From assembly GCA_020433835.1 (NCBI GenBank), contig JAGRBY010000507.1, forward strand, positions 1 through 5,387: a DNA stretch of 5,387 nucleotides. The letters run 5' to 3'. Within the stretch, counting starts at the first letter, position 1; each line of letters begins with the position of its first letter. Positions 1-5,386 of the stretch are shown in pieces. Both the position numbers and the translations under genes were made by a program. The stretch comes from Anaerolineae bacterium. GTDB taxonomy: Bacteria; Chloroflexota; Anaerolineae; 4572-78; J111. Under the pieces are notes generated by a model. The model saw nothing but the letters and a program-made list of their open reading frames with translations. It searched no databases and had not been told where the DNA came from.

Positions 1-1
1 G

Positions 2-2167
2 GCCCAAATTGGGTCGCTACCCGAAACGTTGTATGTATTCAGCCCTCAAGGCGAACTTTTTCGATTTCATCGAGGCTGTAGTGTGGTTGACTACGCGTAT
101 CAAGTTCACAGCGAGGTGGCTCACCAATGCAAACGCTTTAAGATTAACGGCGAAGTAGTCGGGCCGGCCACGATTTTGCACCATCTCGATTTGATCGAAC
201 TGGAACGCGACCCCCAATTTCCCGGCCCGAATCGTGCCTGGCTCAACGCTGCTCGCACCAACCGCGCCCGCAGCCACATCGAACGCTTTCTCAAGCGCCA
301 CTCGCGCAACCAAAACCAGGGTCGGGCCGTGCTCGATCAAAAACTACGCGAACTATCAGAGCATTATCGCATCGACATCCCCAAACACCGCATCGAGCAG
401 GTGCTTCAACAAGCAGCCCGCCGCCTTAACCTTGAGCAGATTGAAGATCTGCTGGCCGAAATCGCCTCCGGTCGTGTTTCAAGTGACCCCATCCTGCACC
501 CCATCTTTGCCAAAGAAATTGTGAGGCAGGTGGAAACTCCCAGTGACATCGGGCTGTTTCCCCATCAATTAAGCCTGGCCCAATGCTGCAAACCACGCCC
601 CGGTGATAACATTATCGGTCGCGCCCGGACCAAAGACGATGAAGTTATCCACTTAAAAATTCATCAGGCCGATTGCACCCACATCAAGCGCAAAAAAGTC
701 GAAGGCGAAATACCACTGCGCTGGCGTCTCCAACCGCAACTGAAGGCAGTGGCACGCCTTGAAATGACGGCGCTGGCCAAAGATACCTTGCTGTATGATG
801 TGATGAAGGTTTTTCGCTCATACATCCCTAACATCACCATCCATAAAGTCGATGCTATTACCCGCAGCGGCGTTACCCGGCTCAACCTAACGGTTGAAGC
901 AAAAGAACAAGCGCTGATCACCAAACTCAGCCACAAATTGGAAACACTGCCGGGGCATGCCATTAATGAAATACGACAGATGAAGCTGCTGCTCTCAGAG
1001 CGTGAGGAGTTGGCTAAACCGGCCTCGTTAAGTGGGTTCAACCCCTATCGCCGCCAACCGGTTCAAGAGCGCGAGATGTTTTTTGGCCGATCGGCCGAGT
1101 TGGATCAAGTATCCAATCTACTGCGGGCCGGAACCGGCGTTATTCTGGTGCAGGGCCAGCGGCGTGTCGGCAAAACATCGCTGCTGTTCCATTTGAAAAA
1201 ACATTACCTCAGCCGTTTTGGGGTTTTATCGGCCTTTATCGACTTGCAGCTTCTAGGCCATCTCAGTGAGTCCACTTTTTATTACGAAATCGCCAACGCC
1301 GTCTATAACGACCTGCAAGATGAAAGCCAGGCCGCCGATCTGGAACCACCCCTACACGAACTGTTTGAACTCAACTCGACCAATGAACTCATCAACTACT
1401 TAAAAGCCGTGCAGCAGCACTTTGGTCTTAACAAGCTGGTTTTGCTGATCGATGAGTTCAGCCGTACAATTGACGCTTACCGACAAAACAGACTGGATCA
1501 GACCTTTTTTGATCAGTGGCGCGGTGTTATCCAGGCCACTATTCCTGAAATCAGCTACATTATGGTTGTCCAGCAGCAAAGTTACAACCAACTGCCGAGC
1601 CAAACCGACCAAACGACCGTAGCCCCTATTTGGCATCTACTGGAACTGGGCGAACCCATTCTCTTAAAACCGCTCGATGAAAAGGCCGCTCGGCAGCTTA
1701 TTGAACGCCCAACCTATAACATCTTAGAATACTCTCCTGAAGCTATCAGAGCCGTGTGGCAGTTGGCCGGCGGCAGTCCGTTTTTAATTCAGGCCTTTTG
1801 TTTTAACTTGGTGAGGCATATGGCCTATAAAGGGGATCGACACGTTGAGTTATCTGATATAGAATTGGTGCAGAACGAATTTATGCGGCCCAATGAAAGT
1901 CTTTTTGCCCATCTAATCGACATTATTCAGGTAACCGAAGCAACAGTAATTTGCCGCCACCTGGCCCGCATTACCGGCGGCAAAAATCAACCCGTTTCTT
2001 TGGCTGAGCTAACACCGGCTTTGCCGAATATTTCTAAGAAACGGTTGCTCAGTACCCTAAACCAATTGACTCAACAGCATATCTTAGTAGAACCGGAACC
2101 AAAAACCTGGCGATTTGCCAGCCAACTCTTTGGCCGTTGGCTTGTTGTCAATCGCATTCTTGAGTAA
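2..2167 (+). CDS. RelA/SpoT-type C-terminal region (TGS-helical-CC-ACT) fused to a STAND-like P-loop ATPase; 5' partial
   Basis: The frame is open from base 2, so the gene begins before the window. A TTG at 29 is available but is almost certainly internal, because TGS homology starts at its first residues (ETLYVFSPQGELF). Numbering from that TTG, TGS is about 1-62, with the HSEVAHQC stretch that lies in the tRNA-contacting part of RelA. The RSH helical domain is about 68-165 (WLNAARTNRARSHI). The conserved-cysteine domain is about 178-225 (CCKPRPGDNIIG and IHQADC; C186, C187, C216). An ACT/RRM-like domain is about 235-322. An ATPase follows: FFGR at 351-354, Walker A GQRRVGKTS at 376-384, Walker B LVLLIDEF at 470-477, GGSPF at 581-585, and a winged helix at about 632-712 ending FASQLFGRWLV. 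Classical long RSH proteins end after ACT; this one continues for about 390 residues. Whether the (p)ppGpp hydrolase and synthetase domains exist upstream cannot be seen. The domain calls are secure; the function of the fusion is inference. Confidence 0.9.
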   Translation, partial: AQIGSLPETLYVFSPQGELFRFHRGCSVVDYAYQVHSEVAHQCKRFKINGEVVGPATILHHLDLIELERDPQFPGPNRAWLNAARTNRARSHIERFLKRHSRNQNQGRAVLDQKLRELSEHYRIDIPKHRIEQVLQQAARRLNLEQIEDLLAEIASGRVSSDPILHPIFAKEIVRQVETPSDIGLFPHQLSLAQCCKPRPGDNIIGRARTKDDEVIHLKIHQADCTHIKRKKVEGEIPLRWRLQPQLKAVARLEMTALAKDTLLYDVMKVFRSYIPNITIHKVDAITRSGVTRLNLTVEAKEQALITKLSHKLETLPGHAINEIRQMKLLLSEREELAKPASLSGFNPYRRQPVQEREMFFGRSAELDQVSNLLRAGTGVILVQGQRRVGKTSLLFHLKKHYLSRFGVLSAFIDLQLLGHLSESTFYYEIANAVYNDLQDESQAADLEPPLHELFELNSTNELINYLKAVQQHFGLNKLVLLIDEFSRTIDAYRQNRLDQTFFDQWRGVIQATIPEISYIMVVQQQSYNQLPSQTDQTTVAPIWHLLELGEPILLKPLDEKAARQLIERPTYNILEYSPEAIRAVWQLAGGSPFLIQAFCFNLVRHMAYKGDRHVELSDIELVQNEFMRPNESLFAHLIDIIQVTEATVICRHLARITGGKNQPVSLAELTPALPNISKKRLLSTLNQLTQQHILVEPEPKTWRFASQLFGRWLVVNRILE
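29..994 (+). other. RSH C-terminal regulatory region (TGS, helical, conserved-Cys, ACT) within the fusion gene
   Basis: This sub-region of the first gene matches the domain order of the C-terminal half of RelA/Rel, at about the usual length of roughly 320 residues. In RelA this half docks in the ribosomal A site and senses deacylated tRNA, relieving inhibition of the synthetase. The family signature positions look intact: the TGS histidines H27 and H32, the adjacent cysteine pair C186-C187 followed by PRPGD, and the later cysteine C216 (HQADC). The ACT segment (ARLEMTALAKDTLLYDVMKVF, then RLNLTV) is also recognisable. Nothing indicates decay, so the region is probably still under selection for its sensing role. 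Boundaries are approximate. Confidence 0.85.
1070..2164 (+). other. STAND-like ATPase module with C-terminal winged helix within the fusion gene
   Basis: This is the 3' half of the first gene. Walker A is encoded at 1154-1180 (GQRRVGKTS) and Walker B at about 1436-1459 (LVLLIDEF), with the canonical Asp-Glu pair D475-E476. The FFGR box just ahead of the P-loop, the later GGSPFLIQ motif and the closing winged helix with LFGRWL are typical of bacterial STAND/AAA-ATPase modules, which often act as nucleotide-dependent signalling switches. No repeat sensor domain (TPR, WD40 or LRR) follows, so the RSH half may take the sensor role. That assignment is inference. A short polar linker (about residues 323-345) joins the two halves. 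Confidence 0.85.
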
Positions 2168-2203
2168 ACAACACACCCTTTAACCTACCATGTCTATCCC
2201 AAA

Positions 2204-2208
2204 AGGAG
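2204..2208 (+). promoter_or_regulatory. Shine-Dalgarno for the ATPase-winged-helix regulator
   Basis: AGGAG lies 9 nt before the ATG at 2218, inside a purine-rich run (AAAAGGAGAGGGA). It clearly fixes the ATG at 2218 as the start, since the other nearby ATG (2190) is out of frame. The 50-nt gap after the upstream stop has no convincing promoter or terminator, which favours co-transcription with the RSH-ATPase gene. Confidence 0.85.
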
Positions 2209-2217
2209 AGGGACGAA

Positions 2218-3579
2218 ATGGAGTCAATTAAAGCCCGTTTTTTCGGACGAAAAACCATTGTAGCCGATCTGGTACCGGGCCTGTTAGCTCCCAGCCAGCC
2301 CTTGGATTTTTCGTTGGTCGGGCCAAAGCTCATCGGCAAAAGTCGCCTGCTTAAATATTTGGCCGATGAAACCGGCCCGCTGCGTGGCCCCGACCCCTAC
2401 GGCTGGCGTCCCGAGCGCTTTAGAGACGGCCACAACATCATCGTGGGCCATTACGATTGCGACTGGCCCGCGGCCAAAGAACATCTCACCGAATTTATCA
2501 ACCAACGGCTAACCAGCCAACTGCAAGACGAACCCTACCGCCATCTTAATTTCGATTGGTCACGCATCAACAGCGCCACATCGCCGGGCCAGCGCATCGG
2601 GCAGATGGTGCGCCAGCTCGATCAGCTTCAGATGCGTCTCATCCTATTACTCGACAACTTCGACCACGTTCTGCGCAGCGAACACGTCACCCCCGATATG
2701 GTCAACGAACTCCGCCCCTTAACCAACGAGTTGGGGCTGGTTGTCGCCACCGAAGAGGCACTGCACGATCTCAACCAGAGCATCGCTGCCTCGCCGTTGT
2801 TTAATGTCATGCACCAGCATTTTATCGGGCTGCTGGAACCGGAAGGCACGCAATCGTGGCTCGATGCCTACCAGGAGCGCAACCCGATGTCACCGGAGGT
2901 CATCGCTCAACTGATGGATATGACCGGCGGCCATCCGTTTCTACTGGCTCGCGTCAATGACATATTGATCGAAACCGAAACCCTTATGCCCGGCATCACC
3001 AAGCTAGATGTCGAGCAGATCCCTTTACTCAGCCTGCGGTTGGCCGAGCACGGTCGCCAACTGTTTGAGCTGAATTGGCACAAATTAAACGACGCCGAGC
3101 GATCACTGGTAAAACCGCTGGTCAAGCAGCTTCTCAAAGCGGCTATCCCCATCGGCCAACTGCCCGTCGAGCAAGTGACATCCCTAAACTGGTTAATTAA
3201 CCAGGCCATCGTCTCCTACCATCATAACAGTTACCAAATCTACTCACCGCTCTTTCGGAAATTCTTACTCAACAAAGAGCAAAAAGGCGAATTTGACGAC
3301 ACGGCCCCGGCCAGAGCCGCATTACACGCAGACAAAATTTATGATCAGCTCACCCCCAAAGAAGCAGACCTGCTGCGTTACTTTGAAACCAACAGCCACA
3401 CCGTTATCTCGGTCGATACATTGTTGATCGATGTTTGGAATCAGCCGGAGGCATCGCCGCGCCGTGTGCAGGAAGCCATCCGGCGGCTGCGGAATAATCT
3501 AAACAAGCACCACCCCCCTATCGGAGTTATTGAAAATGAACGAGGCGAGGGATACCGTTACATCCCTAACACCCTATAG
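2218..3579 (+). CDS. STAND-like ATPase with C-terminal OmpR/PhoB-type winged-helix DNA-binding domain
   Basis: A complete 453-residue protein. RFFGRKTI (7-14) opens the ATPase, and Walker A GPKLIGKS is at 35-42. A Walker B-like strand LILLLDNF is at 141-148, with Asn147 where a catalytic Glu would be expected. MTGGHPFLL at 235-243 and YSPLFRKFL at 342-350 are the GGxP and terminal winged-helix motifs of STAND-type modules. Residues about 377-450 form a trans_reg_C winged helix: the LTPKEADLLRYF opening, a recognition helix around 413-428 (RRVQEAIRRLR), and a wing ending ERGEGYRYIP. OmpR-family regulators normally carry an N-terminal receiver domain; none is present, so control is likely by nucleotide state or a protein partner rather than Asp phosphorylation. 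No membrane helix is apparent, so it is probably a cytoplasmic transcription factor. It lies 50 bp behind the RSH-ATPase gene, whose ATPase half has the same motif order, suggesting partnership. Its targets are unknown. Confidence 0.92.
   Translation: MESIKARFFGRKTIVADLVPGLLAPSQPLDFSLVGPKLIGKSRLLKYLADETGPLRGPDPYGWRPERFRDGHNIIVGHYDCDWPAAKEHLTEFINQRLTSQLQDEPYRHLNFDWSRINSATSPGQRIGQMVRQLDQLQMRLILLLDNFDHVLRSEHVTPDMVNELRPLTNELGLVVATEEALHDLNQSIAASPLFNVMHQHFIGLLEPEGTQSWLDAYQERNPMSPEVIAQLMDMTGGHPFLLARVNDILIETETLMPGITKLDVEQIPLLSLRLAEHGRQLFELNWHKLNDAERSLVKPLVKQLLKAAIPIGQLPVEQVTSLNWLINQAIVSYHHNSYQIYSPLFRKFLLNKEQKGEFDDTAPARAALHADKIYDQLTPKEADLLRYFETNSHTVISVDTLLIDVWNQPEASPRRVQEAIRRLRNNLNKHHPPIGVIENERGEGYRYIPNTL
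3346..3567 (+). other. OmpR/PhoB-type winged-helix DNA-binding domain
   Basis: This segment encodes residues about 377-450 of the regulator. The pattern LTPKE..LL.YF, then a V..LL...W segment, then RRVQEAIRRLRNNL, and finally IENERGEGYRY is the standard trans_reg_C layout. The basic recognition helix and the GxGYR wing are both intact, so DNA binding is expected. Members of this fold usually bind tandem direct repeats as dimers. Confidence 0.88.
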
Positions 3580-3586
3580 ATCTATA
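3575..3586. repeat. 12-bp perfect palindrome TATAGATCTATA at the regulator stop codon
   Basis: The sequence equals its own reverse complement, includes the TAG stop of the regulator gene (3577-3579), and abuts a possible -35 element starting at 3587. A palindrome this short is expected about once by chance in a window of this size, so only its location makes it a candidate operator. Confidence 0.4.
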
Positions 3587-3615
3587 TTGCAAAGCTGTTT
3601 AGGCTGTGCTAAACT
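3587..3615 (+). promoter_or_regulatory. Candidate sigma-70-type promoter for the PP2C gene
   Basis: TTGCAA (3587-3592) and TAAACT (3610-3615) are separated by 17 nt, each matching 4 of 6 consensus positions; TATGCT at 3615-3620 is an alternative -10. It would give a leader of about 140 nt before the ATG at 3764. The matches are modest, and the promoter preferences of this organism are unknown. Confidence 0.3.
3597..3614. repeat. 6-bp inverted repeat inside the candidate promoter (operator-like dyad)
   Basis: GTTTAG (3597-3602) and CTAAAC (3609-3614) form a dyad around 6 nt. Outer AGC (3593-3595) and GCT (3618-3620) extend it imperfectly. It fills the spacer and overlaps the possible -10, where a repressor would act. 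A direct repeat of GCTGT (3594 and 3603) overlaps the left side. The locally encoded winged-helix protein is a possible binder, but this is speculation. Confidence 0.3.
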
Positions 3616-3692
3616 ATGCTCACCTTCAGATGTTTCTAAAGGAATCTCATATCCTGATGTCGACCCGTCTAGGAGTATAACCACACTTGGGG

Positions 3693-3799
3693 TACAACCC
3701 GATCGAGACTGCCGCCTCTTTCAGAAATCTGTACCGCTCCTACAACCGATCAGGATAGCTGCTATGAGAACTGCATTGAAGCCAATGGATATACAACCC
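3693..3799 (+). repeat. Three spaced TACAACC direct repeats upstream of the PP2C gene
   Basis: TACAACC occurs at 3693, 3741 and 3792, spaced 48 and 51 bp. The first two extend to TACAACCCGATC and TACAACCGATC, so they share about 11 bases with a one-base gap. A near match, TATAACC, lies at 3676. If translation starts at 3803, all three copies are untranslated; if at 3764, the last is coding. Confidence 0.4.
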
Positions 3800-4942
3800 A
3801 CAATGAACTCCAAAAATAAAACGCAACCGGTAAACGCTGCCTTATCAAGCGGTCTTTTTCTGCCCGCTTTATGGTACCAAAGCGAATTGCTTAACCTTAT
3901 TCTGCTCGTCTCAATTGGGCTGATTATTTTGGCCGTTATTCTCGGAATTTTCCTGTTTATTATGGTGCGCCGCTCCCAGGCCAAGAAAGCGGTCAAAGCC
4001 GGGGCTACAGAACAAATGCCCATTGTTGATATTGACGATAGCCTGGAGGTCACCCTCCCCAGCGCTCGGCCTTTGGATAATGATGAAGATGAGGATGACG
4101 ACAAGGATGACACCGAACCCAGCCTGCCGGTTATCAAAACCGTGGGCGAACCGAACGTTTTCCCCATTTCCGGCGAGCGACCGGCTGACATCACCTGGGA
4201 GATCGCCAGCCTGACCGATGTCGGCTTAAAGCGCGAACTCAACGAAGATAACATGCTGATGATCGAAGCTGAGGACAGCAATTTCGGCCCCTACGGCGTC
4301 TACGTTGTTGCCGATGGCCTGGGCGGCCACGTAGCCGGCGAGGTTGCCAGCCAGGTTACGGTCGATACCATTTACCAACATCACGAACAAAATCCACCCT
4401 CGCTTGGCTCGGCGGCCATCGAAGAGTGGCTGAGAGACACCACCACAGCCGCAAACGAGGCCGTTCTACGACACCAGGACGAAAGTGACGAGGGTAAGAA
4501 GATGGGGTCAACCATTATTATGGCCCTGGTCACCGGCCAAAGTGCCCACATTATCAATGTTGGCGACAGCCGGGCCTACTACATCAACTACGATAGCATC
4601 CGCCAGGTTAGCGTCGATCACTCGCTGGTGGAGCGGCTGGTTCAAATCGGCCAAATCACGCGCGAGGAAGCCCGCACCCACAAACAGCGCAACGTTATCT
4701 ACAGCACGCTTGGCGAAAAACGCAAAATGGAAATCGGCTACTATCAAATCGAACTTAACCCCGGCGACCGCTTGCTCCTCTGCTCCGATGGGCTAAGCGA
4801 AAAATTACCCGACGAAGAAATTCTAAAAATCAGCCACCACCAAGACGATCCGGCTTTGGCCATCCAAATGCTGGTGGAAGCCGCCAAACAGGCCGGCGGC
4901 GAGGACAATATCACCGCCCTCCTCGTTCAAATGAACGGGTAA
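3764..4942 (+). CDS. Membrane-anchored PP2C-family Ser/Thr protein phosphatase
   Basis: The ATG at 3764 is chosen because AGGA at 3752-3755 sits 8 nt before it, giving 392 residues. ATGs at 3785 and 3803 are in frame but lack a clear Shine-Dalgarno; 3803 would remove 13 residues without touching any domain. Residues about 41-68 are one strongly hydrophobic helix (LLNLILLVSIGLIILAVI), followed by basic VRRSQAKKAVK, so the N terminus should be outside and the catalytic part in the cytoplasm. A very acidic linker follows (about 105-118, DNDEDEDDDKDDTE). The PP2C domain fills about 144-390. It shows RELNEDN (metal Asp162), VADGLGGHVAGE (Asp184), GSTIIMALV, VGDSRAY, DHSLVERLV, RNVIYSTLG, LLLCSDGLSE (Asp342) and GGEDNIT (Asp381). 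All metal-binding acids are present, so a Mn/Mg-dependent phosphatase should be active. Bacterial relatives such as PrpC/Stp are usually soluble and about 240-250 residues; the anchor and acidic linker are extra. No partner kinase is in the window. Confidence 0.93.
   Translation: MRTALKPMDIQPTMNSKNKTQPVNAALSSGLFLPALWYQSELLNLILLVSIGLIILAVILGIFLFIMVRRSQAKKAVKAGATEQMPIVDIDDSLEVTLPSARPLDNDEDEDDDKDDTEPSLPVIKTVGEPNVFPISGERPADITWEIASLTDVGLKRELNEDNMLMIEAEDSNFGPYGVYVVADGLGGHVAGEVASQVTVDTIYQHHEQNPPSLGSAAIEEWLRDTTTAANEAVLRHQDESDEGKKMGSTIIMALVTGQSAHIINVGDSRAYYINYDSIRQVSVDHSLVERLVQIGQITREEARTHKQRNVIYSTLGEKRKMEIGYYQIELNPGDRLLLCSDGLSEKLPDEEILKISHHQDDPALAIQMLVEAAKQAGGEDNITALLVQMNG
3884..3967 (+). other. Single transmembrane helix of the PP2C phosphatase
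   Basis: Codons here give a run of Leu, Ile, Val, Gly and Phe with no charge after the first Glu, ending just before RRSQAKK. The positive charges on the C-terminal side predict that the phosphatase domain faces the cytoplasm. It is not followed by a signal peptidase-like site, so an uncleaved anchor is favoured. Confidence 0.85.
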
Positions 4943-4949
4943 GGGACGC

Positions 4950-4993
4950 CGGTTAGCCGAAACTATCCAACTACGGCATATTTCGGCTAACCG
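4950..4993. repeat. Perfect 13-bp inverted repeat with 18-nt loop after the PP2C gene
   Basis: CGGTTAGCCGAAA (4950-4962) and TTTCGGCTAACCG (4981-4993) are exact reverse complements around an 18-nt loop. The repeat starts 7 nt after the PP2C stop and ends 12 nt before the GTG of the next gene. As RNA it would form a stable hairpin. The stem ends are not followed by a T-run, so it is not a textbook intrinsic terminator. It may be an attenuating or RNA-stabilising hairpin, a protein-binding site, or a dispersed repeat. Confidence 0.8.
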
Positions 4994-5005
4994 CATACAC
5001 CTAGG

Positions 5006-5386
5006 GTGAATAACAAAACCCCTGTCTATCAAAAACTTATCGCCGCCGCCATCTTGGCTCCTTACACGCTTATCGTCATCGCCAGCAGCTTCATCTACCT
5101 GGTTATCTTTACGCTCCCGTTTCTCCTGACGCGGCTGTATCAAACCATCCCGCCGGTTGATTACACCAAGCTAACTAACTACTCACCTGTTGGCTTCCTG
5201 GCCTATCTTTTTGGGCTAGGCGCACTGTTCGTGCTGTTCATCGGCGCTGTCCGGCTCGCAAGTCGTCCCACAGCAAACGCACCCCGCCCCACAATCCGGC
5301 TGGTCTGGATCGGCAGCGCCATCTTCGCCACCATCCTCTGCTTTTCCTACCCCCTCACCGCCATCGATCTCTTCATCTACGCCATT
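5006..5386 (+). CDS. Polytopic membrane protein, possibly a GT-C type glycosyltransferase; 3' partial
   Basis: A GTG at 5006 opens a frame that runs to the window edge without a stop (127 residues seen). An in-frame TAA at 4988-4990 excludes any earlier start, and no ATG exists in frame; no clear Shine-Dalgarno precedes the GTG. Three hydrophobic segments are visible, at about 11-41, 62-84 and 97-115, separated by short polar stretches (LTRLYQTIPPVDYTKLTNYS and RLASRPTANAPRPTIRL). The end of the visible part, SYPLTAIDLFIYA, resembles the YP..S.D...Y signature near the first large loop of polyprenol-phosphate-dependent mannosyltransferase-like GT-C enzymes, with Asp121 as the acidic residue. 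That resemblance is from memory of the motif and is tentative; a generic integral membrane protein is the safe call. It lies 63 bp after the PP2C gene, with the inverted repeat between them. Confidence 0.72.
   Translation, partial: MNNKTPVYQKLIAAAILAPYTLIVIASSFIYLVIFTLPFLLTRLYQTIPPVDYTKLTNYSPVGFLAYLFGLGALFVLFIGAVRLASRPTANAPRPTIRLVWIGSAIFATILCFSYPLTAIDLFIYAI

Larger units (their letters stand above)
3580..3763 (+). other. Non-coding stretch between the regulator and PP2C genes
   Basis: The PP2C frame stays open back to an ATG at 3530, but the peptide it would give (about 78 residues) has no recognisable domain, would overlap the regulator gene by 50 bp, and looks unlike the coding sequence on either side. 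I read it as intergenic. It holds a candidate promoter, a dyad, and repeated TACAACC words. No strong hairpin followed by a T-run is seen, so a terminator for the upstream pair is not evident. Confidence 0.6.

Noticed and set aside
29..31. TTG as the true start of the first gene
   Set aside because: The frame is open to the window edge and TGS-like residues begin immediately at the TTG, leaving no room for an upstream Shine-Dalgarno signal of its own; the gene is best read as 5' truncated by the window.
664..1041. 125-codon minus-strand frame opposite the ACT region
   Set aside because: It is fully antisense to strongly supported RSH coding sequence and its protein shows no family resemblance.
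2177..2206. Possible hairpin CCTTT/AAAGG that could mask the Shine-Dalgarno at 2204
   Set aside because: Only 5 weak base pairs across a 20-nt loop; too unstable to claim regulation.
3676..3681. TATAAC as a -10 element
   Set aside because: Good match alone, but no acceptable -35 hexamer lies 16-18 nt upstream.
3530..3763. N-terminal extension of the PP2C gene from the ATG at 3530
   Set aside because: It would overlap the regulator gene by 50 bp, the encoded residues show no domain, and a better-placed Shine-Dalgarno precedes the ATG at 3764.
3721..4281. 186-codon minus-strand frame opposite the PP2C gene
   Set aside because: It lies antisense to a clear PP2C gene; its serine-rich run is simply the complement of the acidic linker codons, and it has no recognisable domain.
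4823..5143. 106-codon minus-strand frame across the PP2C end and the start of the membrane protein
   Set aside because: It runs through two supported + strand genes and the inverted repeat, has a low-complexity charged composition, and shows no motif.
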